Shown here in pieces: positions 9,323 to 18,206 of a stretch of DNA of 34,114 nt; position 1 is the first letter of the stretch, and each line of letters opens with the position of its first letter. Below the pieces are notes generated by a model that saw nothing but the letters and a program-made list of their open reading frames with translations, was not told where the DNA came from and did not search any database. A program made the position numbers and the translations under genes. This DNA comes from Bacteroidetes bacterium SW_4_67_19 (lineage in GTDB: Bacteria; Bacteroidota; Rhodothermia; Rhodothermales; Salinibacteraceae). The DNA is taken from contig PXTX01000083.1 of the NCBI GenBank assembly GCA_003023275.1, positions 1 to 34,114 of the forward strand, given 5' to 3'.

Positions 9323-9444
9323 GGGCGGTGACGAGATGAGAAGAGGCGCGGCAGCAGGCGAACGCCCGCGGAAGACGAAGGGGATGCGCAAAAGGTAACG
9401 CGCCGCACCGTGGTCCTGCAAGCTCATCGATCCGCCGTCATCCG

Positions 9445-10695
9445 TCAGCATTCGGACGGCTCGAACGTCAGGCGCAGCACCCGCTGGGTGGACGGACGCA
9501 CCTTCGCCGACTCGGCCAGGCGGTGGCCTACGACCCACACGATGGTGTCGCCGGAGCACACGACGCGCACGCTCTTTCGCTTGCTGGGCGGCACCTTCGC
9601 ATCGGTCAGCAGGTCGCTGACGAGCGTGCGGCCGTTCATGCCCAGCGGCTGGAGGCGGTCTCCGGGCTGCCACGGGCGCACGTCAAGCGGAAGCGCCAGC
9701 GCCTCGGCGTCGAGCAGGGCAACGTGGGGGTCGTCGGCGGTGAGCGACTCCGGGGGGGCAGGCAGCCGCTCGGCGCGCAGCGTGCCGCCGGGCCAGCAGG
9801 CGGGACGGCCGGGAGCCAGCGTCTGCCCCCCTCCTTCTTTCATGCGCTCTTCTTTTGCCTGCACGAAGCGCAGCGCATCGCGCTCGCGCCACACGCGGCC
9901 CGCCTCGAAGTCGACGCGCCGCCCCGGCTGGGCGTCCAGCAGCTTCTCTAATTCGCCGGCGACGGCCTGGGTGCGCGGCGCGCCGGGACACCAGCGACGC
10001 AGCCCCTCCAGCAGCAGGCGTCCGCGCCACACCGGCGGCGCAGCGCGAAGCGCCTCCACGGCCAGCGCCTGCGCGCCGTCGTCCGGTCCTTCGGAGGCCT
10101 CCTCGAAGCGGCGGCGAAGCTCGGGACGTAGCGCCTCGTCCACGTACTGCCGCACCAGCGCAGCCGAGCGCGCGAGGCGATCCGCCGCGCCGGAGAAGTG
10201 CGCTTCGAGCGCCGGCAGCACGTCGCGCCGCAACGCCGCCCGCTTGAAGCGCGCGTCGCGGTTCGATGGGTCCTCGCGCCACGGCAGCCCCTGCGCCTCG
10301 GCGTACGCTTCGATCTCGTCGCGCCCCACCGCCAGCAGGGGCCGCACCAACGATACCGCCCGTTCACTCCCGTCCTCTTCCCCTCCCAGACGCCGTTTCG
10401 GGCGCATCCCGGCCAGCCCTTCCGGGCCGCTGCCGCGCAGCAGGTTCAACAGCAGCGTCTCGGCCTGGTCGTCGCGATGGTGACCGACGGCGACGTGACG
10501 GCTGCCGGCGTCGTCGGCGTTTGCCCGCAGGCCGTAGTTGACGTGGGCGGCGGCGACGTCCCAGCCCCTCCGGCGCAGCAGATGCACCAGCGCGACCGAG
10601 TCGACGCCCCCGCTCAGCCCCACCACGACCGGGCCGCCCTCCGGCGGCAACAGCGCGTGCTCTTCGATGAAGTCGCGCACCGCGTCGGTGAGCAT
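9445..10695 (-). CDS. tilS: tRNA(Ile)-lysidine synthase, apparently internally deleted
   Basis: VVVGLSGGVDSVALVH, HVNYGLRANAD, GHHRDDQAETLLLNLLRGSGPEGLAGM, intact C-terminal domain; segment between LRANAD and HVAVGHH is far shorter than in the family. Confidence 0.88.
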   Translation of the reverse strand: MLTDAVRDFIEEHALLPPEGGPVVVGLSGGVDSVALVHLLRRRGWDVAAAHVNYGLRANADDAGSRHVAVGHHRDDQAETLLLNLLRGSGPEGLAGMRPKRRLGGEEDGSERAVSLVRPLLAVGRDEIEAYAEAQGLPWREDPSNRDARFKRAALRRDVLPALEAHFSGAADRLARSAALVRQYVDEALRPELRRRFEEASEGPDDGAQALAVEALRAAPPVWRGRLLLEGLRRWCPGAPRTQAVAGELEKLLDAQPGRRVDFEAGRVWRERDALRFVQAKEERMKEGGGQTLAPGRPACWPGGTLRAERLPAPPESLTADDPHVALLDAEALALPLDVRPWQPGDRLQPLGMNGRTLVSDLLTDAKVPPSKRKSVRVVCSGDTIVWVVGHRLAESAKVRPSTQRVLRLTFEPSEC

Positions 10696-10860
10696 GGGCG
10701 TGTGGCTGTAATCGTGTTGCGCGCGGAAGCCGGCCCGATGCACATTCGCTTCGGTTTCGCCGAAGTGGTCTTTTTCCAAGAAGCAACGCCGCCCGCTCTC
10801 CTTCCCTCGCTACCGAAAGCTTTTCCACGAAACACGCCCCCCGCCCCTGCTCAGCACGAC

Positions 10861-11829
10861 TCAGTCCTTCGGGCGCACGCGGCGGTAGAAGCCCAGGAAG
10901 AAGGTGTGCCCGCCGTAGAAGACGAACCCGACCCCGGCGACGACCAGCAGAAGCGCGCCGTAGGGTCCTCGCTGGAGCACCGTGAGCGCACCGCCGATGC
11001 CGATGGCCTGGTCGGGATTGGCATAGACGGCGGCCATGATGATGAGCGCCCCAACGATCCAGAGCGTCAACCCCATGGAAATGAGGCCCACGCGCCCGAA
11101 GAGCCTGGCAAAGCGCTGGCGGCGCGCCGTCTCGGGCGTCGGTGGCGGATAGAGCTGCATGTAGGAGGCGCGATAAGCACGCCAGAGCGCGTGGCTTCCC
11201 GTGAAAAAAAGCACCACGCCTGCAAAGCCGACGACCAACGACCCGTACGGCATGGCCAGCGCCCAGACCACCACCTCGCGACGGAAGCTGCGCCCTCCGG
11301 CGAAGTTGAAGGCGAGCTGCGCCGCCGTGACGGACAGGAGCGCATAGAACGACCCGCTTCCCAAGTAGCCGATGCGGCGAATGCTCGAATGCGCGCCGTC
11401 GCCCTTCATGAAGGGGTCGAGCACCACCTGCACGAAGCGCCAGAGCACGTAACAGGCCATGCCGATGGAGGTCGCCAGCAGAAGCGTCTTGCCGAAAGGC
11501 TGCCGGCGCATCTCGCGCATCACCCCGCGCGTCCCGGTGGCCTGCCCGATGCCCCACGCCGCCCGCATGGCCACCAGCCCCACCAGCGTGAAAACCGTCG
11601 CGCGCGTAAAATAGCCGAAGCGCGTGAGCCGCTCCAGCCACCGCCCCGTGCGCCCCTGCCGCACGCGTTTCACACGGCGTGTCACGCGCCCTTCTTCTTT
11701 TTCCGAATCGTCGCCTCCCGAAACCTCGCGCGCCGGCGCTTCCTCGCCCTCCGCCGACGACGTTTCCGTGTGCCCGCGGGTCGCCTCGCGGCGGGCGCGT
11801 TGCCCGGAAGCGGTCGAGGGGGTGCTCAT
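10861..11829 (-). CDS. DUF1206-like multi-TM membrane protein
   Basis: Three TM-pair repeats beginning GYFTRATVFTLVGLVAMRAAWG; ATG 11829 preferred. Confidence 0.75.
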   Translation of the reverse strand: MSTPSTASGQRARREATRGHTETSSAEGEEAPAREVSGGDDSEKEEGRVTRRVKRVRQGRTGRWLERLTRFGYFTRATVFTLVGLVAMRAAWGIGQATGTRGVMREMRRQPFGKTLLLATSIGMACYVLWRFVQVVLDPFMKGDGAHSSIRRIGYLGSGSFYALLSVTAAQLAFNFAGGRSFRREVVVWALAMPYGSLVVGFAGVVLFFTGSHALWRAYRASYMQLYPPPTPETARRQRFARLFGRVGLISMGLTLWIVGALIIMAAVYANPDQAIGIGGALTVLQRGPYGALLLVVAGVGFVFYGGHTFFLGFYRRVRPKD

Positions 11830-12034
11830 GGACGTTGCTTCAGACGGGGGAGTGCTTCGACAGGCGCCCTTCTCAACGAGGGTCTCCCCTTCGAGAAGGA
11901 CGTGCGTGAAACTAAGGGGCAAAAGACGAGGATGTGAACCTGCACCGCTCTGGCAAGATCCCAGCGGGGTCCCCTCGCGCGAAGCACCGCCACGGCCCTG
12001 ACGTTCGCCGCTCGCTTCGCTCGGGTCGTGCGCT

Positions 12035-14083
12035 TCATCCCTCCTCCTCGAAGCGCTCTGCGAGTTTCTCAGGGGAGAGGCGCAGGACGGTCGGCTGGCC
12101 GGCAGGGTCGGCGTACGGCATTTCACACCGGAAAAGCATGCGCACGAGCGCCCGCGCTTCCGACGGCGAAAGCTGCGCGTCCGGGCCCACGGCGCCCCGG
12201 CGGGCGAGGCTCTTGGCCAGGCGGTCGGAGCGCGCGTCGCCGCGAGCGGTTCCCAGCGTGCGGTATTCGTCCAGCACGTCCTCCAGCAGCGCCTGCGCGT
12301 CGCCGCGCGCCCCGGCGGGCCGCCCCTGCACCGCCACGGTGCGCCCCGAGAAGCGCTTCAGGTCGAAGCCCATGCGCCGCAGGTCCGGCAGCAGGTCGTC
12401 GAACAGCTCCACGTCGGCGGCGGGCAGCTCGATGGTCTCGGGAAAAAGCACCTGCTGCGACGGGTGGTCGGTCTCGTCCTCGACGTGGCGGCGCGCCCGT
12501 TCGTAGAGCACGCGCCGGTGCGCCGCCGGGGCGTCGATCACGAGCAGACGCCCCTCCTGCGGCACCGCCACGAAGCGCCCCCCCACCGGCCAGCACGGCG
12601 GCTCGTCCGACGGCGGTTCCCCCGAGGCGGCTTCGTCCGAGGCGGCTTCGTCCGAGGCGGCCTGGCCCGAAGCGTCCGGCGCCCCGTTCGCTTCGCCCGC
12701 GTCGTCTTCGTCGCCTTCCTCGAGCGGCGCATAGAGACGCGCCGACAGATCCCCCGCCGACGCATCAGACGATGTCCGGCCCGGCGCCGGCCCGCTCTGG
12801 CGCTGCGAACGAGGCGCCGCGTCGCGGTCTCCCGAAGCTCCCGTCCGGGACTCGCCAAAGTCAGCGCGCGGCGGCGTGCCGCGGGCGCCCGCTGCGTTGC
12901 CGCTGGGCCCGGCTGCCCCATCGTCTGCGCCGGAAAAATCTGCGCGGGAAAACCCGGTGTCGTCGACGTCGGTGCTGGGGAAGCGCCCTCCCTCGAACTG
13001 CGGCGCATCGAGTTCGCCCTCGGAGAGCGCCTCGCGCACGGCGGAGCGCAGCAGACCGTAGACGCCGCTTTTGTCCTCGAACTTGACCTCCGCCTTGGTC
13101 GGGTGCACGTTTACGTCCACGCGCGCCGGGTCGAGCGAAAGGAAAAGCGCGAAAAACGGAAAATCTCCGTCATCGAGGAGCGCGCCGTAGGCCGCCTTGA
13201 CTGCGTGCGCGAGATAGCGGTTCTCCACGTAGCGCCCGTTGACGAAGAGAAACTGCTCGCGGCGACTGCGACGGCTCTGGCCCGGCGCCCCGGCCACGCC
13301 GCGCACCGACAGGTAGCTCGCCTCGTCGCTCACGCGGCGCAATTCCTCGGCGCGGTCTTCCCCCAGCAGGTCCCCGATGCGCCGGCGCAGCGCTTCGAAG
13401 AAGTCGCCCTCCGCCTGCGCCACGCGGTACACCTCGTTGTCGTTGTGCACGAGGCGAAAGGCCACCCCGGGGTGCGCGAGCGCCTGCTGCTGGAAGGTCT
13501 CGACGAGGTGCTTGAACTCGGTGGCGTCGGTTTTGAGGAAGCTGCGGCGCGCGGGCACGTTGAAAAAGAGATTGCGCACCGCCACCGATGTGCCCGGCGG
13601 CGTGGCGCAGGGCGCGGCCTCCGTCTGCTCACCGCCTTCGATGCGCACGCGCATCCCCGTCGCGTCGCTGGGGCGCTTCGTCTTGAGATCCACCTGCGCG
13701 ACCGCTCCGATGGACGCGAGCGCCTCCCCGCGAAAGCCCAGCGTCTGGATGCGCTGGAGGTCGCCGGCAGCGCGCACCTTGCTGGTGGCGTGACGCTGAA
13801 AGCAGCGCTCGGCGTCGGCCGGTCCCATGCCACAGCCGTCGTCGACGACCTGCACGAGCGCGCGCCCGGCTTTTTTGACGATCAGCTCGACGTCTTCGGC
13901 CCCGGCGTCGAGCGCGTTTTCGAGCAGTTCTTTCGCTACGGACGCCGGGCGCTGCACCACCTCGCCGGCGGCGATTTTGTTGGCCAGCGTCTCGGGCATG
14001 ACCGAGATGAGGCCCTCGTCGGCCGCGTTCGACGGTTGCCGCTGGTCGGCGGCGGGTTCGGTCTGGGACGCCGGTTCGGGCAA
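12035..14083 (-). CDS. mutL: DNA mismatch repair protein MutL
   Basis: ANKIAAGEVVQRPASVAKELLENALDAGA, DDGCGM, TLGFRGEALASI, NLFFNVPARRSFLK; TTG start at 14083; acidic linker with 15-bp tandem repeats at 12622-12666. Confidence 0.95.
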   Translation of the reverse strand: MPEPASQTEPAADQRQPSNAADEGLISVMPETLANKIAAGEVVQRPASVAKELLENALDAGAEDVELIVKKAGRALVQVVDDGCGMGPADAERCFQRHATSKVRAAGDLQRIQTLGFRGEALASIGAVAQVDLKTKRPSDATGMRVRIEGGEQTEAAPCATPPGTSVAVRNLFFNVPARRSFLKTDATEFKHLVETFQQQALAHPGVAFRLVHNDNEVYRVAQAEGDFFEALRRRIGDLLGEDRAEELRRVSDEASYLSVRGVAGAPGQSRRSRREQFLFVNGRYVENRYLAHAVKAAYGALLDDGDFPFFALFLSLDPARVDVNVHPTKAEVKFEDKSGVYGLLRSAVREALSEGELDAPQFEGGRFPSTDVDDTGFSRADFSGADDGAAGPSGNAAGARGTPPRADFGESRTGASGDRDAAPRSQRQSGPAPGRTSSDASAGDLSARLYAPLEEGDEDDAGEANGAPDASGQAASDEAASDEAASGEPPSDEPPCWPVGGRFVAVPQEGRLLVIDAPAAHRRVLYERARRHVEDETDHPSQQVLFPETIELPAADVELFDDLLPDLRRMGFDLKRFSGRTVAVQGRPAGARGDAQALLEDVLDEYRTLGTARGDARSDRLAKSLARRGAVGPDAQLSPSEARALVRMLFRCEMPYADPAGQPTVLRLSPEKLAERFEEEG

Positions 14084-14084
14084 A

Positions 14085-14161
14085 GCGTATTGCGTATTGC
14101 GTGTTGCGTATTGCGTGAAACGTCACACGTGCCACATTTCACGTTCCACGCGACACGTGCC
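14085..14161. repeat. Heptamer array, 11 units: GCGTATT x2 GCGTGTT GCGTATT GCGTGAA ACGTCAC ACGTGCC ACATTTC ACGTTCC ACGCGAC ACGTGCC
   Basis: Unbroken 7-bp phase over 77 bp between mutL start and the 71-aa ORF stop. Confidence 0.92.
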
Positions 14162-14166
14162 GCGCC

Positions 14167-14382
14167 TCAAAGCACGAGGTAGAGGTACACGGTAATCCCC
14201 AGCAGGGCCAACAGATAAGGCAGGCTGGTGGACTTGCCGCGCCGCGTCTTGCTTTTGATGCGCATGCGCTGCTTGATCCGCTCGCTGCGCTGCTTTTCTT
14301 CGTCTTCGTCCGGATCGTAGTAGCGCGGCTCGTAGTCGAACCCGCGCGGCTTTTTGCGCTTTCCGCCAGTGAACAGGCTCAT
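14167..14382 (-). CDS. Small single-TM protein, 71 aa
   Basis: MSLFTGGKRKKPRGFDYEPRYYDPDEDEEKQRSERIKQRMR...SLPYLLALLGITVYLYLVL; basic/acidic N-terminus plus C-terminal TM. Confidence 0.65.
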   Translation of the reverse strand: MSLFTGGKRKKPRGFDYEPRYYDPDEDEEKQRSERIKQRMRIKSKTRRGKSTSLPYLLALLGITVYLYLVL

Positions 14383-14456
14383 CGTCGTAGTCGGGAGGTT
14401 GGGACGGTTGGCAGGGGCTATTTTTAACCCCGTGCGGGAAAAGCCGTTCCTCCACG

Positions 14457-14484
14457 GCGTGATGCATGATTCGTGTTGCGCGAG
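14457..14484. repeat. Heptamer array: GCGTGAT GCATGAT TCGTGTT GCGCGAG
   Basis: 4 in-phase 7-mers upstream of the 71-aa ORF. Confidence 0.75.
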
Positions 14485-14580
14485 GTACTGTTTTACGGAA
14501 GCGGAAAGCATTCAAGCGCCACTACGTTCCGAATGGGGTCTGCCGGTAGAAGAAAGCAGACCGCGTTCGGCCCAGCGTCA

Positions 14581-14608
14581 TCACGAATCACGCATCACGA
14601 GTCACGAA
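14581..14608. repeat. Heptamer array: TCACGAA TCACGCA TCACGAG TCACGAA
   Basis: 4 in-phase 7-mers; cdsA stop lies in the last unit. Confidence 0.85.
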
Positions 14609-15477
14609 AACCCCCCCGCCACGTACTCCAGGTACAGGTAGACGGTGGGGGCCGCGAAGATCATTGCGTCGAAGCGGTCGAGAAGCCCCCCGTGGCCGGG
14701 CAGGATCGTCCCGCTGTCGTCGATGCTGACCGAACGCTTGAGCTTGCTCTCCGCCAGGTCGCCGAGCGGGCCGAGGATGCCGCAGATCAGCGCCAGCATG
14801 ATGACGTTGGGCCACGCCAGAAACGCCAGGGCCGGCTCGCTCTGTCCGACGAAATCGAACGTCACCGCGCGCAGCACGATGGCAACGGCCACGCTTCCGG
14901 CCAGCCCCCCGGCGGCCCCTTCCCAGGTCTTGTTCGGCGAGACGCGAGGCGCCAGCGCCCGGCGCCCGAAGAACTTGCCCACGTAGTAGGCGAAGATGTC
15001 CGCCGCCCACACCAGAAAGAAGAGCGAGAGCGTCAGCCAGAAGGCCTGGTCGTCGGTCACGTCGGGGCCTTCGGCGACGCGGATTTGCAGCACGTAGCCC
15101 AGCAGCGCCGTCGGATACACCGCGCCGAAGACGGTGTCGGCGAGGCTCACGAGGGGCTCTTCGCGCACGTGCTCGAACGGGATGTGCCCGATCAGCACCA
15201 GCACCACGACGACCACCAGCGGCCAGAGCGCCGGCACCAGGATACGCAGCACCAGCAGCGCCCCCAGCACCATGCCCAGCAGGCGGCGCGGCTTGCCGCC
15301 CCCCTCGTCCATCATTTCGTAGACTTCCCACTGGATGAGGAGCGTCCCCCCCAGCACCAGCAGCCCGAAGGGCCAGCCCCCTACCCAGGCCAGCCCCACG
15401 ACCACCGGCGCGGCCACCACGGCGGTGAGCACGCGCAGCCACGAATTGCTCAGCGGAATCGCGTCTTGAAGCGCCAT
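14602..15477 (-). CDS. cdsA: Phosphatidate cytidylyltransferase
   Basis: Multi-TM; SPNKTWEGAAGGLAGS...GPLGDLAESKLKRSVSIDDSGTILPGHGGLLDRFDA signature. Confidence 0.96.
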   Translation of the reverse strand: MALQDAIPLSNSWLRVLTAVVAAPVVVGLAWVGGWPFGLLVLGGTLLIQWEVYEMMDEGGGKPRRLLGMVLGALLVLRILVPALWPLVVVVVLVLIGHIPFEHVREEPLVSLADTVFGAVYPTALLGYVLQIRVAEGPDVTDDQAFWLTLSLFFLVWAADIFAYYVGKFFGRRALAPRVSPNKTWEGAAGGLAGSVAVAIVLRAVTFDFVGQSEPALAFLAWPNVIMLALICGILGPLGDLAESKLKRSVSIDDSGTILPGHGGLLDRFDAMIFAAPTVYLYLEYVAGGFS

Positions 15478-15526
15478 GCGCCGGGCGAAAAAAGCCGTTT
15501 CAGAAAAACAGCCGACGGCGAACCCG

Positions 15527-16144
15527 TTACCCGCGCTCGTCGCCGTCCGTTTCGCCGGGCTTGTCGCCGGACGCCCCTTCGGCGGACCGCTCGCCCCCCT
15601 CCTCAGACGCTTTCCCCGAGTATTCATCCGCGAGCTCTTCTTCCGCGCGCTGCTCGTCAGCGGGGCGGTTTTTCCGGGTGTGTCGCGCGCGGCGTTCGTC
15701 GCGGTGGCGGCGCTTGGCCTCCGGGTCGGCCTCGCCCTCGGGGTGCTCGCGCGCCTGCTTTTCCTCCTTGCTCACCCCCGGCTCTTCGATGGGCCCCTCG
15801 TCGGAGCCGCCGATGTTGGGGCTGGAGTCGAGGATCGCCTCTTCGCGGTCGGAGTGGGCCGGCGGGGCGTCGGGGTCGGCGCTCATGGCCGCCTCGTTGA
15901 GTTCTTCGTCGGAAAACGGCTCACTTTCGAGCACGTCGCGCGCGTCGTCCACGTCGCGCGGCGGCACCATGACGTGCACGGCGGCCAGGTCGCCCACGTT
16001 GAGGTTGAAGGCGTGGTCGCGCTGCGTGAGCACGACGGCGGTAAGCCCCGCGTCGTCGAGGCGGTCGCGCACGAGGTCGGCCTCGTAGTCGGTGCCGGTC
16101 TCGAACACGGAAATCCAGTCTTCGTAGGTGCGGCTTTCGCTCAT
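15527..16144 (-). CDS. DUF2007-like domain protein with long charged C-terminus
   Basis: WISVFETGTDYEADLVRDRLDDAGLTAVVLTQRDHAFNLNVGDLAAVHVMVPPRDVDDARDVL. Confidence 0.75.
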   Translation of the reverse strand: MSESRTYEDWISVFETGTDYEADLVRDRLDDAGLTAVVLTQRDHAFNLNVGDLAAVHVMVPPRDVDDARDVLESEPFSDEELNEAAMSADPDAPPAHSDREEAILDSSPNIGGSDEGPIEEPGVSKEEKQAREHPEGEADPEAKRRHRDERRARHTRKNRPADEQRAEEELADEYSGKASEEGGERSAEGASGDKPGETDGDERG

Positions 16145-16214
16145 CGGCCTGGAGAAGTCGTTGCGGGTATTCGTTAGAGCGCGGGGCGGGCGCGTTGCCC
16201 GTCGGGGCGTGGTG

Positions 16215-16235
16215 GATCGCAGATCGGGGATCGCG
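16215..16235. repeat. Heptamer array: GATCGCA GATCGGG GATCGCG
   Basis: 3 in-phase 7-mers upstream of the DUF2007-like CDS. Confidence 0.6.
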
Positions 16236-16278
16236 GGGGGCACACACGGGCGGTCGCCGGGGGAAAACCATCCCCTGT

Positions 16279-17781
16279 TCACCCTCTACTATTCCGGTTC
16301 GGGCCCCCGTCCGTTCCCCATTCAGGTTCGTTCACGGTCGTCATCCACGCCCCCGGAAGACGCTCGCTGCGGCCCCCGCCCGTCGACGTCGATCCACTGC
16401 ACCGTCGTGTTCTCGAGTTGGCCGGGCGGCGGGTGCCTCCCGACGACCAGCGAGAGCGGATGGCCCCGATGAAGGCTCCGAGGCCGTTGGCGCGCCGGGT
16501 GAGCATGCCCAAAACGAACAGCCCGAGCATTCCCCCCCCGACCCAGCCGAGAAAGTCGAGAATGATGTCGATGAGCAGCTCCCCGGTGCGCGAAGCGTAG
16601 ATGCCGACCCCGATGCCGAGCGCGCCGGCAGTGATGACGACGATCTTGGCGAAAAAGAGCCGCTGCTGCTCCGCGACATCTTCTTTGAACTGGGTGTAGA
16701 AGTCCACAGTGATGGCGGCGGCCGTGGAGTTGAGCGCCGAGTCGAGGCTCGACATCGCGGCGGCGAAGACGGCGGCCACCAGCCCCCCGGTGATGACCGG
16801 CGGCACCTGGTTTTCGATAAACTGCGGCATCACCTGGTCCGAGCCGATGCCTTCGGCCAGCAGGCCGGGGTTGAAGTCGTAGAAGACGAACAGAAACACG
16901 CCCATCAAAAGCGAGAGCGCCACGCTGATTGCGCCCGTTCCCACGCCCAGCAGGAGCGCCTTCTGCGCCTCGCGCGGGTTTTCGACAGTCATGTAGCGTT
17001 GCACCGGCTGCTGATTCGTCCCGTAGAGCGAAAGCGCGAGCAGCCCGTACCCGAAGATCGCCGTCACGATGCCCTTGAAGGCGAACGGCTCGTCGGCATG
17101 AAGAACCTGCAACTTGTCGAGCGAGGCAGCGGTCTCGAAGGTGGCGCTCGTGCCGCCGGGGGTGCTCGTGATAACCACGATGATCGACGCAATGACGCCG
17201 AGCACGATGAGCCCGAACTGGATCACGTCCGTCCAGATCACTGCCGAGATGCCGCCCACCACCGTGTAGGTGATGGCAATGACGCCGAAGATGATGACCG
17301 CTTCCTCCACGCCGGGCAGCCCGGGGAAAACATTGGTCGGGACGATCTCGCTGAAAAGCAGCGACGCCCCGTACAGGAGCGCCCCGCCGCGCAGGAGCGT
17401 GGCAAAGATGAACAGCGCCGAGCCGAGCTGGCGCGTCTTCGTGTCGAAGCGTACCTCGAGGTACTCGTAGGCGGTCGTGAGCTCCTTTATCTTGTGAAAG
17501 AACGGGATGAAGAGCGCCGCCACGATCCCCGCCGCGAGGATGTCCCCGATCTGGAACTGGAGGTACCACATGTCATCGGCGTAGGCGTAGCCGGGCATCC
17601 CCAGCACCGACGCGGCCGAGAACGACGTGGCGATGATCGAGAGGCCCGCTGCCCACCAGCGCACGCCCCGGTTGCCCACGAAGTACGCTTCCGTGTCGGT
17701 CTGGAGGCGGTTGGCCCACCAGCCCAGCCCCACGACCGTGGCCACGTAGAGCCCGACGACGATCCAGTCCAGAACGTGCAT
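16279..17781 (-). CDS. Sodium:solute symporter (SSS family), C-terminus probably frameshifted/truncated
   Basis: MHVLDWIVVGLYVATVVGLGWWANRLQTDTEAYFVGNR...AMSSLDSALNSTAAA...LGWVGGGMLGLFVLGMLTRRANGLGAFIGAI then Arg-rich non-TM tail. Confidence 0.85.
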   Translation of the reverse strand: MHVLDWIVVGLYVATVVGLGWWANRLQTDTEAYFVGNRGVRWWAAGLSIIATSFSAASVLGMPGYAYADDMWYLQFQIGDILAAGIVAALFIPFFHKIKELTTAYEYLEVRFDTKTRQLGSALFIFATLLRGGALLYGASLLFSEIVPTNVFPGLPGVEEAVIIFGVIAITYTVVGGISAVIWTDVIQFGLIVLGVIASIIVVITSTPGGTSATFETAASLDKLQVLHADEPFAFKGIVTAIFGYGLLALSLYGTNQQPVQRYMTVENPREAQKALLLGVGTGAISVALSLLMGVFLFVFYDFNPGLLAEGIGSDQVMPQFIENQVPPVITGGLVAAVFAAAMSSLDSALNSTAAAITVDFYTQFKEDVAEQQRLFFAKIVVITAGALGIGVGIYASRTGELLIDIILDFLGWVGGGMLGLFVLGMLTRRANGLGAFIGAIRSRWSSGGTRRPANSRTRRCSGSTSTGGGRSERLPGAWMTTVNEPEWGTDGGPNRNSRG

Positions 17782-18206
17782 GGAAGCAGCCGGGAAAGGC
17801 GGAGCGAGCGTCGGAAACGCGAGGGCGGAGCGTGGCGTCCGCGCTGAACCGTTGTCGAACATACAGCACGCGCCGTTCTCTGCACAACCGCCCCCCCTCG
17901 GTGCATGCCCTCCGGTCGGGGGAATGGCGAAAAGATTACAGCCCCGCTGCCGGAGGCCGCCCGATTTTCCCTTTTCGGTGACGCTCGTGCGATGAACGTA
18001 GCCGTCCTTCGTAGACGCCCGACGTAGACGACGTTTGCCCCCGAAAGAGAGCGGCTTTCCCGCTCGCGTCGGGGGAGCCTTTTTTCGTGGACCCCCTCTC
18101 GGCTTGACCGTCGCCGCCGGGGTCGGTACCATGAAAGGGGCACGCCCGCTGCCCCCCAGCGCTTCGCCGGCGTGGGCGTCCGTTTTCCGTCGAAGCCTTC
18201 CTCCCC

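Noticed and set aside
12622-12666. 15-bp tandem repeat as an intergenic-type array
   Set aside because: It is in frame within the acidic MutL linker (EAASD repeats) with a codon-compatible period, so it is ordinary low-complexity linker expansion.
18048-18066. GAGCGG-CTTTC-CCGCTC hairpin as a terminator
   Set aside because: Lies between divergently transcribed genes where a terminator is not expected; short stem, function unsupported.
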